From contig CM072894.1 in NCBI GenBank assembly GCA_037013685.1, positions 8,620,841-8,684,840 on the forward strand: DNA of 64,000 bases. Reading direction: 5' to 3'. Positions within the stretch are counted from its first letter, which is position 1; each line of letters starts with the position of its first letter. The translations under genes and the position numbers were made by a program. The notes below the pieces were generated by a model, which did not search any database, was not told the DNA's origin, and worked only from the letters and a program-made list of their open reading frames with translations. Shown piece after piece: positions 25,401-37,605 of this stretch. This stretch comes from Acridotheres tristis (Eukaryota > Chordata > Aves > Passeriformes > Sturnidae).

Positions 25401-28400
25401 CCAGAAGGTCACTCACTAGCCACATGTATAAATATCTGTGTCTGAAAGCACAGCTACATGAGTGCATCACTTGCACCGGAGGAGTTTAAAGGCATAGTTT
25501 TATTGCACAAAAATGCAGAAATCTGTCCTAGAAGATACACATCTGCTGCTAAAGCAACAATTCCAGCTCCGCAGTGGTTTAAGCAGGCTGAGATGGAAGT
25601 GTTGCTTTATCAGTGCATAAACCACAACAAAGTATTGGTGACAAGCCTTGTTTCCAAGTTTGACTGAAGGTTTGGGAAGCAAGTTTGCCTGCAGAGGGCA
25701 CACAGAAACACAACACCTTTGCCTACTGTGCACCTACAATTCCTACACAACCATTATCACTACTCAGGTGACTGAGCATGCTGACAGTATGTGACAGGTT
25801 AACTGTCATGGATAGAAAGTCACAGAAAAAAGAAAAGAGGAAGAAAACACAGAAAATTACAATGCAAAAGATGTTGAAGGAGTGGGACAAGGATTGAAGA
25901 TTAAGAGACAGAAATAAGAAGAGACCATATCCTTTAACTTGAAAGTGCTGAAGGGAAACTGCAAGTACTTGCATATTTGAGCTCACCACTTGTACTTGCA
26001 TGCCTTGTCCACATTACCATTATTGCATTAAGATTTGCTTCCTGGACAAGCTGCCAGGTCTCCAGTACCAGTCCTAACTCCCTTCCAGCAATCTCCATCT
26101 GGACAGAGAGTTGCAAATAGATCAGGGATTGCCTTTTACACCATAAGCATTCAAGACAGCCATAGAACTTTGGGGAAAAAAGCCACACTGAGTGCTCAGG
26201 ACAAAGAGATTTTAAGAAACTGGAAGGAAATATTGATTGAGAGTCACAGTTATGTTGAGGCTTAGCCTTTCAAACATTTGTGCTTTTCTACTGAAAACTG
26301 CAGATGAGAAAACGTAGGCAGAAAAGGGAGGGAGAAGCCACGTAAACAAAACCATAGTTCCATATAGGAACAGAAGCAGATTCCATCTTCACCAGGCTAA
26401 AGACAATGACTTCATTATCAGAAAAAACAAAAACGAAAAAACCCCAATATATATATTCTCTCACTGCATCTAGACATTATAACAATAAAAAGGCACTATA
26501 AAACCACTGCAGTAAACTAATGAGTTAGAAAAAATAAACAGGGCACAGGTTAATAGGATCCATATCTATCTTTGGAAAGATAAGCAATTACAATCTGCAT
26601 CCCAGCCCATGCTCAGTATTAACTATAATTTTAAACAACAATAAAGTCAAACACAACAAATCACTGATGTTTCTACCTTCTCCTTTCCAGCATGCACAGC
26701 AAAGGGTGGCAGCAACTACAGCTCAGTTCTTCTGGGCTCACATTGCACTGCAGCTATTCCAGCCCCACCAGCACAGAACTGGCTTCAGGTTGAGCCAGAC
26801 ATCAAAACACATTTCCCATCAGGTAATGGTAGCTCTGCACTCTTCCACAACTTCTCTACCTTCTATAGGAAGGAAATACACTCCAGCAGAGCCGCAAATG
26901 CTTATCAAAACTTTCCATTAGCAGCCTTGAAGGGCCAACTTCTGCAGAGTCCCCAGAGCATCTGGTACAGAGAGCCAGCACCAGCTGCCTCTGCTCTGCT
27001 TTAATCAGATCCTGGAGACACCCACCTACACCCATGGAAAAGGGTAATTCCCTACCTGAGTGTGATTCGGGTCTAAGTAGTGAAAAGTGATGATAACTAA
27101 AATCACCTGAGTAGTAGCTGAGGTGAGTTAGCTCCTTGCTTTGGACAGGCACATTTGGTGTCCTTGCAGCAGTGGGGCAGTCTCTGTCCTGGCACTGGCA
27201 GGGGCTGGAGGGCACCTGGGAGCTCTTGCAGCTTTGGTAGCTGGGGATGTCATGTGTCTTCAGGAAACCTGGCACCACTTTCCCCTGCAATCCTGCCCTG
27301 CCCAGGCATCTGCAAGATCTCTAATTATTATTCAAAGTACTCTCATTAGCGTTGTCTATTGACAACGTTTCCTTACAAATAGGACTGGGTTGGGTTGTTT
27401 CCCAACAAGCTCAGGTGCATAATGGGGATTTCTTTCTAAATTCGTCAATGAGCTTTTTAAAGTAATTCAGAAGTTTAGCCATCTTCACCTCCACCAAGAT
27501 ATGCCCCTTTGCCTATTTCGGTGATAACCATGAACATTGCAGAAAGCTTCATAAAATGTAGTCTCAATTGCCCAGGATGACTGGCCAGGCACACTTGGAG
27601 CTGTTTGAAGTCCATGCCCTTGAGCCTCTGTATTTGTCACACATGACCCTTACTCAAGATGTAAATGTTTCTCTTCCACCAGCTCTGCTTCTGCACTACC
27701 CACAAGTTTAAAATGACACTTCCTGCCACAAGACACAGAGCTGCACCTAAGGAACTTGAAAACATCAAGGTTAAAAAAGGGAGAAGGAAGGCAAATTGTT
27801 AAATAAACACCATTGAACACCAACATCATGTATCTGGTGCCTCTTATTGTAGACGATGTGGCTAGACACAACCAGATACCTGAATGCTACAGACATGAGA
27901 ATTTATTCATGGTCTATATAAGATTTTTCAATTTCTGATCTGAATGACAGTAATAAATTGACACTTGCATGCAGCTAAGTGAATAAATCTTTTGTTAGCT
28001 CACAAAGCACAATATTGCTGCCCCAAAGCAAAACTATTCAGGCTGTGTGAAGGGGCCTCACTGTGGGAAGCTGGCACTGGTGGTCCAAAAGAGGCAGCCC
28101 CTAAGGATGGCTGAGAACACGAGTCTGTGTGAGTTTCTTTAAGGGTTGCTGTAATAATCCCCCAGTTTGAAGGTGCCTGGACGTATCGGCAACACCAGCA
28201 CTCACAACTTCAAAAAGCTTGTGTCCTACTATCTGTCAGGTGTCCAGTTGAAAAATGCTGGCTGAGGGGAAGTCTTCTAACAGGCATGGACATCCAGTCC
28301 AGCAAAACAAGTAATTTGCATTGGGAATGTCTCTGTTCTGCCGTTGCAAAAGCAGCTGTAAATTCCTTAGGGTCTGCTTTTGCTCAGCTGACGTGTTTGC

Positions 28401-28439
28401 TCCCACGAACTACCCCATTGCTCACCTCAGAGTGATGAG
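19459..28439. other. Non-coding unique DNA, no gene recognised
   Basis: Contains the 18-base T run at 19893-19910, a G/T-rich stretch near 20097-20140 and an AT-rich background. The GC-richer interval 26680-27310 opens a 144-codon minus-strand frame (26856-27290) rich in Ser, Pro, Cys and Gln, without a recognised domain. The interval 28020-28440 is GC-moderate and may be part of an old inserted element adjoining the minisatellite, but I found no element ends. Confidence 0.55.
19893..19910. repeat. Poly(T) run, 18 bases
   Basis: Uninterrupted run of 18 T between CTCCTAACC and AATATCTCC. Simple repeat, probably length-variable. Confidence 0.9.
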
Positions 28440-28474
28440 TCCATAAGGTGCAGGTGAGGGTTGTTTGTGGTGTC

Positions 28475-28600
28475 TGGGTCTGCCACCTGGCTCTGCCACC
28501 GGGATGTGCTGCCTGGGGCCACTGCCAGGATCCTCTGCCAGGGTCTGCTGTAGGGATCTGCTGCTGGGGCTGCTCCTGGGTCTGGTGGAGCTTCAGTCTC
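28475..28600. repeat. Imperfect CTGCC/CTGCT-rich repeat, irregular period
   Basis: The plus strand repeatedly restarts with CTGCCA or CTGCTG at roughly 10-16 bp steps: CTGCCACCTGG, CTGCCACCGGG, CTGCCTGGGG, CTGCCAGGAT, CTGCCAGGGT, CTGCTGTAGGG, CTGCTGCTGGGG. It is markedly GC-richer than the rest of the window and lies about 50 bp before the 11-bp minisatellite. It may be a separate decayed tandem array, or part of the same GC-rich insert. Confidence 0.55.
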
Positions 28601-28651
28601 AGTCTCTTCACTGTAGGTCAATCTTCCGTGTTTGGGTGCCAGCTGTGAGTG

Positions 28652-28893
28652 AGGGTCCAGCTGGGATCCAACTGAGAACTGGAATCACTGGTGTCCACCT
28701 GGGAACAAACTGGGATCCAACTGGTGCCACTGAGATCCCCTGAGAACAAACCGGGATCCAACTGGAATCCAATTGGAAACCAACTGGAGCCAAATGAGAT
28801 CCAACTGGGAACAAACTGAAATCCAACTGAAGCCATTTGGAATCCAGCTGGGAACAAACTGGGATCCAGCTGGGAACAATCTGAGATCCAACT
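28652..28893. repeat. Minisatellite, 11-bp unit, about 22 copies
   Basis: The block divides almost completely into 11-mers close to GGGATCCAACT or GGGAACAAACT. Variants include GGAATCCAATT, GAAATCCAACT and GGGATCCAGCT. A few units are 9-10 bp long (for example GGTGCCACT and GAAGCCATTT), which shifts the reading frame. Unit types partly alternate, giving a local 22-bp period. Three units span 33 bp, so any open frame through the array encodes an 11-residue repeat. The minus strand lacks stop codons in the consensus, which keeps several overlapping frames open (28608-29069, 28618-28971 and 28685-29095 minus; 28773-29153 plus). These frames are a by-product of the repeat, not evidence of a gene. 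Confidence 0.85.
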
Positions 28894-29690
28894 GGACTGG
28901 GCAGAGCATGGAGAGCTGCTGCAGAGGCGACCTGGAGGGTGAGCACAGGCCAGTTCCAGAACCTGGAGCACACCCTGCTGCAGGGGCTTGGGTTGGTCTC
29001 CACAGTCTCATGCATGTGCTCATCACAGCCTTCACAAAATTCACATTTCTGCAGGTAGATATCATGCATTCAGATCCTATTAAAATACATAACACAGCAT
29101 TTCATACTATACTCTCAGACTCAAAAGGAGGAGGAGACACCAGAGGAAGATAGATGGAGTTTCAAGACCATCGTTGATATAATCCTACAGATAGTAACCC
29201 TATATTTAGGAAACATTTTGCTGTGGTGTTCTTTCAGGAGTACCTCTATAGCCATCCTGGGTAATATGATCCAAATTTTGGCCCAGCTCTTTCCCTCAGG
29301 GCTCATGCCCAGGGTGGGTGGGGCTGCCCTTGCTGCTCCTTCACATGAGCTGTGCATTCAGAGCTCTCCAGCTGATTTGGGTGAGAAGGGCTGCACTTCC
29401 ATTTCCAAAACCCTAAATCAAAAGAGACAAGGGTAGTAGCAGGGATGACTTCAAGGCATGCTCCAATTTCTTCTGCCACACTGCAGGGGAAAGGTGGGAG
29501 CAGAGAAATGAAGAGTAGGGAAAGAGAGCAGTGGCTCCCAGGGCAGTCCAGAGAATAAAAGAAGGCTTGCATAGCCTGAGAACAGAGTCTCACAGCTTCT
29601 CAGGCAGGAATCCTGTGAAGGTATACCTGGAATTGATTTGTTGTGTTTGCTTATTTTTAATTTTCTGGTCTCTTGATAACTAAAAGTTCC
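28894..29690. other. Non-coding DNA flanking the minisatellite
   Basis: GC-moderate sequence follows the array to about 29010, then ordinary AT-richer DNA. Open frames on the two strands overlap at 29121-29593 (78 and 96 codons minus, 72 codons plus) without recognised domains. No LTR, CR1 or RNA gene could be named. Confidence 0.55.
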
Positions 29691-29750
29691 ATTTTTTTTT
29701 TTTATTTATTTATTTTTTTTTTTTTTACATTTGTTTGTTTTGTTTTTTTC
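29691..29750. repeat. T-rich low-complexity tract
   Basis: A run of about 12 T, three TTTA-type steps, about 14 more T, then TTTG steps and a final T run. This is a mixed poly(T)/(TTTA)n/(TTTG)n tract that probably grew by slippage. Confidence 0.85.
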
Positions 29751-30698
29751 CATGGAAAACTAGAATCTCACCTCAGCTTTTTTTTTTTTGTGTAATCCAC
29801 ATCATGACTGCCACCGTAATTTACTTACCAGACAACAAAAATCCCTACGCATTTTTTGTTTGCACTGCTGGAACTTGTGCCAGCTGTGTCATGCTCGTTA
29901 TGTGCCCACAAGATGTGACAAGGATTGGCTGTAGCTGATGTCAAAGGACTGCAAGGAGGGGTGGAGGAATCAATTCTTCATTCCTTAGTAAGAAGGGAAA
30001 CAGAAGTACTGAGATGGGTTTACACCATTTCTGCTGCTATGGGTTTATGGCACATTGTAATACAATTATCTACAAGCAGGAAATCAGCAGGCTGCTGAAA
30101 AAATGGCAGCAGGGGGCTGAATAAGCTACCCCTAGTGCTGAAGGGCCATGGATTTCATTTGTCCCTAAGTTGGTAGGGATCTCATTCTGTGGTAAGGTAA
30201 ATAAACAATTCGCAGGTAAAATAAATCTACACACATCCGTGTTTAGACAATCTGACTGACTAGGTGTTTGGATGTTGTGTGCATAAGAATCTCTAACCAA
30301 ATACTGAATTCTAATTGACTTTCACAAGTCAATTCATACTGGATTTTGCAAAGGCAGTTGTCAATGCTCTGTGGTTGAACAGCTCATTGAATTAGCAGAA
30401 AGTCGCTCACTATTCTGAGCAGACTGCATTCTAAAGTACAGGTGAAACAGCTAAAAAATCCCATCAAATATGATTTAGCAGGGAAAGGATTTATAAAAAT
30501 TCCGTTGTAAATAGAAGCATGTTGTTCTGATTTTACTTCCATTGTTCTGTGAAATTAGGATGATTTTATAAATAATGAACAAATGAATTTTTGTTTATTG
30601 AACTTAAGAAATTATTTTTTTCTTTACAAATGGCTTCATAGATTAAATACTGTTCATATATTTCAGAAAGCTGTGGGTGAGCTGTGGAGAGTTCTGTT

Positions 30699-30728
30699 TA
30701 AATCACTGCAAGTGATTTATAAATCACT
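30699..30728. repeat. Hairpin plus third copy of TAAATCACT
   Basis: TAAATCACT (30699-30707), loop GCA, then its exact complement AGTGATTTA (30711-30719). Immediately after comes another direct TAAATCACT (30720-30728). This gives three copies of one 9-mer in 30 bp, in alternating orientation. It could be a clustered transcription-factor site or a slippage/foldback scar. Confidence 0.7.
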
Positions 30729-33700
30729 TCTAAATCGTTTAAATCATCTCCAGCTCATAAGATAGGAAACTCTTTTTGTTAGAGAAGCAGCTAACTATGT
30801 CTTTTTATACTTGAAATATCTGATGATTTGAATAATACATGACATTTGAATGTTTATTTTGCACTTGGGACCCAGATCATCTACTAATCTTTGGGGATAT
30901 TGGGACTTGACATCCAGCTCAGCAGCTTGCTTTATGCAGTAACCAGATCCAAGCAACTTAAAGAACATCAGCTGTGAGGGTCACTTCTAAATCTTCCTGT
31001 CTCCAAAGTTAAATTATTTGAACAAATACTATAGTTTGCAATAAGATGAAAAATGTGTGTTTAAGGAAGCTTTCAAAGTGGCTTAGTGAGATGTAAATTG
31101 TCTGTGATTGAGTGGAAATGAAACGAGGTGCTATGATGGTACCTTTTTGCTATGGAAGTGTGAGCCTATTGTTACTCAGGAATGACAGACTTCATTGTCA
31201 GGAAAAAAAAAGATTCCATAGAGCAAGGAGTTTCTAACAGTGCAAACCAGCACCACTCATTTTGCAAGTCAGCACAGCCTTCAGTCGTGTTTCTGAGTTT
31301 CATGCTGGATGCTCTCATTACTGTTTTCTTTTCACTGACTCATCTGGAAAATGTGGAGATGCTGAGCAGTTTACACCACCTAATCCCTCAGGCTAGGGAA
31401 AAGAGCACAAAACAGTGCACATCACAGACCCCCTTAATCTTTTTATGATAAACATCTTTAATATGCATCATTATGGCACACAAGAAACCTGAGTGCAGGG
31501 CAGTCATGCATACAGAGCACATGGCACCAGTTGCTCAAAAGTGGGCCTGTGGGTATTTCAGGCTGAGTGGGTGGGTGTTTTATTTATCACGTGGATATGA
31601 CAACTCTCTTCATGTAGTAGGTGAATGCAGTAACTGCTGTTCCACCACTAACATTTGTTTAATGTAGTCAAAGAAAAAATATTATTTTTTGCATTATTTG
31701 TTTTTATGTGTTCTGCTCTGGTATCATGACGGATTCTGAAAGCCATGGTGAATTTTTCAACTGTTTTCTTTGAACTGCTCTAATAGCACGGTTAACACAG
31801 TTGAATTATTTCACCATGTAAGAAATTTCACTCTTATTTTCTCCTTTCCACATTCATACAATTTGTTTTCATCAGGTACCAGCTTGCTGTCCAGCAAGCC
31901 AATCTCATTCCATACTGATTTGTGATGAGGCAAAAGGACAAAAGAAAGCAAAAAGAACAGGAAAAGAGTAGCTAAAAAAAAGAGAAACCTTTGACCTCTT
32001 TCCTTTATGTAGCAGCGTGGTTTGCCTGAGAGATAAGTGTTGTAATATATATGAAAATAATTCCTCTAATACAAGCAGTATAAATTTATTTCTGTCCCTT
32101 TCAGTATGGTATTTGTTTACTAGATTTGGATAGTTAACATATTGTGACAGGAGCCATGATTCAGCAGAAAATATTTTCTAGTTGAAAAACCCATGAGACC
32201 AATAGCTGGTGAAAACCAAACACAAGCAGAAAGTTTGTTTGCCCACCCTTTCTTAAGTGCCTCACTCCTGGTATGCTCCAGGCTCCAACATTCACACCAT
32301 GCCTGTGATCAGAATGGTTTGAATGATAGACATTCAAACTGTGCTCTGCCTGTTTACACACTGTTAGCACAACGCTCACACTCTGCCAAGGATGAGCAAT
32401 TTTCAGCACTGCCATGCTGAAATGCTCTTCAAAATAAAGGTTCTGATCATACGAGCTACTGAAATATTCAGATTGTCACAGCTGCTGAGGGCAGCTGTGT
32501 TACACCATGTCAGTGAAACACACTCGAGGACTTGCAGCATGCACCATGTGGATTGATGGGAGTTTGTTATGTGAGAACAGACCACTATCCTTTAAGAACC
32601 AAAATTGCCAGATAACCTTGTTATAATGGCTAGTAACTTATGTGTGAAAGTCTAATGTGGAGAGCAAAAGATCATTTAGAAAAAGATGTTAGGAGCAGTC
32701 AGCTTTTTACTTTTCATCTACTGATGCATGTGCTTACATCTGTCTTATCATGAAAAGCTCTCCATCAAAACAGTTTTCCAGACAGGATTTCCTAAGATGT
32801 TGATTTATAAATCAGATACAAATTTGCACAAGATCCCTCTGACTCAGCTTTGAATCTGACCTAAAAGTGTTTCTTGTCATATGGAAGCAAAATATGGTGG
32901 AGCAGTAAAACAACAGAAATATTGCTGAGGAACATTGGTGCTATTCTTGGCACTGGGATGCTGCTGAATGTCACAAAAAAAAAAATGACAGATCAGAAAC
33001 TGGTGACTAAAAGAAAATAGGAAACCAGTAGCTTAAATTGCCTATATTTATTAAAATATACTCTGCCTGGACTGTAAAAATACAAGGTAGTTTTCACTAT
33101 CCTTTTTCACACAGAAGCATGACCACTACTACAAACCCTGCCATCTTCAAAGCATGACAGGTACTAAGACCTACCAAATGAAGTTGCTTTAGCATGTCAT
33201 AATCTAATTTTAAAAGTGAGATTTAGAAGTTAATATTCCCTTCCATTCAAATAATCACCTGGAAATCTGAGCCATTTTTATACTTCTGTGTACACTCTGT
33301 TTGTTTTTACTCTCCATAGAATGAAAGACAAGAAAGGTGACGGTAGGGTGTGGGGACATCAACCTAGAATTGGAAGTGCTTTGCATTATCTGGTAATCTC
33401 ATATGCATTATATGCAAACACTATAGCAATCCATCAATGCTGAAAGATCTACAACCATTTCAAAGATGACAGCTGTAATTCCAGTACAAAGTATATTCCC
33501 AAATGCAGCTCATGTCCACAAGATGTCAAGAAAATAGGTGTTGTGGTTTGTCTTTGAGGGTTTTTTTAAATTACGTTACATTATTCATAGATGAGAATAA
33601 TGGTTGTTTGGGGAGGAGATGGCTGATGTTTTTTTCCTTGGGAACTGAATAAAATATCTGAGGATGGCCAAGAAAAAACAATAACAACAATTAATTTGAT

Positions 33701-35485
33701 GTGATTCAAACTCTGGAGAATACTTTTTCCTCTCTACAACCTTTCCTCTTTGGTGCAGGCTTGGTACAACTGCTGGCAGAGAAGGTTAAAAGTTTATTGC
33801 TGTGGACAAAGATATAGTAGCTTCAAAGTCCTGGAACATTAACATGATAAGTCTACCAATCTCCCTATATAGGAAGTAGGAAAAGGATGGACCTGCTGGA
33901 TAAAAAAAAGAGAAAAGGAACTGTTATTTTATAGTTTTCTATCCTCATTATCAAGCAAAGCCCAAACACCTCTGCCACTGACCTGTACATCAGGACAAAG
34001 CCCATAGCAAAGATGTGATGGTCTCAGTCATGAAACTGGAATACCAGAATTCAAAGAGTATCTGTCAGGTAAACTGGCTTATTTTATCTGTGCAAAGAAA
34101 ATAAATTTATTAGGTTCACATTACACCTTCTGGAGTTCTCAGAGCACCATCTGTTTTTAAGCAAACAATTGCAACTCATAAAATAGTATACCTGCAGTGA
34201 TTTACAGAGAACAGTTCAGACCTTTACCCCAAGTATGATGACAGAAAATTACATACTTTTCTAAATCGATGCTTCCTAGAGAGTCAGGATCAATGCAGAT
34301 GTCCTTTGCATTCTTTAGTATTGCATCTATTCCTAAATTGGATTAGATTAAATAATATTAGATTGATTGATAATACAACGCATATCTTTTATCTCAATTT
34401 GACTAGACAACATTTGCAGTGCCCCAAAAGCAATGTTTTTTCATTTGAATCTTCATGTATATAGCTGGAGATTCAAGGGAATTTCTATTTCCTCTTTGTC
34501 CTGCCATCACCTTTGATGAAATTTATTTGGATGTATGAAAATGGAAGACTCTGACATGGAATTAATTCAGAACAAAATTAGGGAGAAAAGTGGGAAATAA
34601 CATGTTAAGTGTCTTCAATAACCCTTTCTCCTCTTGGTACATAAAAAGGAAAAAAACTCTGAGACATGGAAAGTAAAAGAAAGTTCTTTACTGAAAACTG
34701 TACTCACCCCTAACGAATCAGGATGGTATCAATATTTCATCAGGTCCCTTCTAGTAAAACTTTCTGGGCCTTTCTAGTATAGCTTTGATACTGCTGGTAT
34801 AATGACAAGCTTCTGTGTAAAAACAGTCCTCCTCTTTTCATGCCTGGTAATGTAAATCCAAAAGATGTTGTGTTCTGACTGGCTGTCCTCCTATTTAATT
34901 ACTTCAAAAAATAATCTACCTCAATTCTTCCATCAGCAACAGGTGCCTCAGATCCCAGAGATTTTTCTATTATACATGATGAAAGAAATAATCCAACCAA
35001 ATACAGATGGCTTGGTTTTATTCTGCGCTGGTAGTCAGCAGTTATATTATCCCTGGTACTATTGTTGTAAGAGATTCTGAAAGACAGACTATCTGAAGAT
35101 GAGGTTCTGAATTAAAAATGTTGATCTAAAGCTATTGTGAAGTTAATTTGAACTTGTATCTCAGTTCTACTAAGTTCTGAGAGAATGGTTATGTGCAAAT
35201 ACTTGTGATATTTCAGAAGTCACACAGATATCTTGCCAGTTATAAATCTGAAAATGATTGGATTTCAGGGGAGGAAATTATGTGATAAGGTGAGTTATCA
35301 CATTTCATTTATAGTGTAGTTAAGCTGAGATGTCAGGATTTATGAATGTTGTTGGAAGGGTCTGAATAGTTTTCATAGAAATTTTATAACATTGGTGTGC
35401 ATTTAAAGTTCAAGCCACTCTCAATTCTTCACTTCTCTTTTTTAATGCAATATTCCAGCCTTCCATTCTTACAACAACTGCCACC

Positions 35486-35503
35486 AAAATCAAAATCAAA
35501 ATC
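35486..35503. repeat. (AAAATC)3 hexanucleotide repeat
   Basis: Three perfect tandem copies of AAAATC followed by AATTATT. Too short to be called a microsatellite locus with confidence. Confidence 0.7.
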
Positions 35504-37558
35504 AATTATTTAGGGCCAAACATTCATTGGTGTGGTTGTGACTGGAGGAAGAATTTAAAAAAAATATTCACATCCATCACAGGTTAACCAGTATGACTTG
35601 ATGCAGGAAGGGCAAAATCATGGGAGGCAGAAAAGTCCATGAGTCTTTTTCCATATGGCCGTCTTCAATGGAAGGCTAACAAGCCTGAGATCCAGTGGTT
35701 TGGAGAATTGTGCCATTGTCAGAAATATAGTTTCAGATACACTGATTTAGTTCCTATCTCGGCATTTCTCTGTGGACATCTAAATTATAGAGCCATGCAA
35801 AGGATTGCACAAATCGTCACAGGGAGCTTGGAGCTGCGTCCAGAGCTGTGGCAGAAGTGATGCTTCCTTTGAAATTACTCTGAACACCTAATTCTAACAG
35901 AAGTTATCCCCCAGCAAGATGTTTGGTTAGTCCCTTGATTCCAGCAGGCTTCAGAATACCCCAACCATTGCTTTCTCTTCTGCAATAGGATTTCTTCCAC
36001 AAATGGCTGGAGAAGTTGTAAAGTGCTGTTATTTCTCTACATTATCCCAATACTAACCTACAAAAGAGGATGCACCATTAATTGGCCAAATGGAACTTAA
36101 TATCCTTTCCACTTACTAGGATAAACACATTATTTTTAATCCTAGACACTAAAGCCTGCCTATAAATTTGTCAATATAATTTAAAATATCTTTTTGATAT
36201 TTGCAACTAAGGCAGGATAGTTTAGTGGCAGTTTTAGATGATAATTGCAAAGTTACATCAAGGTAAAAATTACTACAAGAACACATGTCCTAAGGGTGTA
36301 ACAGACTTTTGCTTTTGGTGTAATCCAAGAAAGGGTGAAGGTGTGAAACTAAAAAGCAACTGGGGAAGTTTGAGAAGGAAAACAGGGGAGCAATCACCAA
36401 TCTCTGCAGAACCTGTTAAGCAGTAATTAGCAGGAGTTCAAATAACATGCTCTCCCAAATGATTAGTTCATTCGTGGCCACAGAGATTTAAAAGTGATAC
36501 CCACAATAGCTACCATCATGCTCAGTGTGTACTTTTCAGTAGTGTTTTAGAACTGGCATATTTCTGATATCAGTTTGCAAGTAGATTCACATGAGACAGA
36601 GTTGGAAAGAGCATCTTTCCCTTGCTGAAGAGTTCAGCACTTTTATATGTAACTGTTTAAAGCTGAGAGGTAAAGAGTAACTAAGGTTATTGAAGAAACC
36701 TGCTGTCTTTTTCCCCACAGGATAACATTCAAACATGACAACTAGAGCATCAGCCTCTAGTTCAAATCTTTTGGGAAGTGGCATTTGCTCAAAACTTGAA
36801 GGAATAGAGAGTAATGACAAAAAAAATATTAAATTTATATGCAATATGGCAACTAAAACCCAAAAGATTAATAAATTGAAAGATGAAATGTTCTGGTGCA
36901 CACACCTAGTACAGTTAAAAATACTTGGAGCAACTTAACAGATACATTTAGATTCTATCTGACTTGTTTCTTATCCTCAATGTTAAAGTACTTAATAAAA
37001 AACCCAAAACAAACCACAGACACATATTCAGTTCTGTGCTGGGTTTCCTGCAGTTGGGACCCCTTCTGGCTACATTTCATAGTTGCATATGAGATTAAGA
37101 ACAAATTCAAAGGGCTGAAAAATACGGTGTTAAATGTCCTACTCACAGGCACTGATTTGAGAACTAAAACAAGTATTTACATTTCAAAGCAAGCAAGGAC
37201 TCAAAATATTAATGAAAAATAGATAATTTCATCCAGGTTTCACCATTGTGTGTGGTATAATGGGTATCATTCTGAAAGGTTGAATTACAGGTATAAATCA
37301 GCAAAGCTGCTCCAAATGCAATATATAATCTTTGAGGAACAATCTGGGAAACGTCAGTTAGAGACAAGACTCTGGGGAAAAAGCAGAAGTAAGAAATGGT
37401 GTGGAGTGAACTGTAATAGTCACCCAATGATCTGAAGATGGATCCCTCACAAATTGTTGGGATTTTTAAGTTAGACTTATTGACCAGGGTTCATTAAATG
37501 CTATTGTCCCAAGTATGGTCATACATAAAAGCATTTCTGTTAATGGTATAACCGCATT

Positions 37559-37605
37559 AAAAAAAAGAAAAAAAATCCTGCAAATAAAAAAAGAAAAAAA
37601 AAAAA
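37559..37605. repeat. A-rich low-complexity tract
   Basis: About 47 bases consisting mostly of A runs broken by G, TCCTGC and T. The longest pure A run, about 12, is near its end. Simple low-complexity sequence. Confidence 0.8.

Noticed and set aside
26856..27290. 144-codon minus-strand open frame
   Set aside because: Lies in a GC-richer patch that also opens frames on the plus strand; low-complexity Ser/Pro/Cys composition and no known family.
28608..29095. Overlapping 117-153-codon minus-strand frames
   Set aside because: They are the translation of the 11-bp minisatellite in different frames; the openness follows from a stop-free repeat unit.
33539..33575. TGTTGTGGTTTG resembling the start of an avian ERVL-type LTR
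   Set aside because: Only about a dozen bases match, with no downstream LTR structure, poly(A) signal or target-site duplication.
36700..36938. Strong 3' splice-site-like sequence (CTTTTTCCCCACAG) before a 67-codon frame
   Set aside because: A stop precedes the ATG in frame, no matching donor is evident and the peptide is not recognisable. A non-coding RNA exon remains possible but unsupported.
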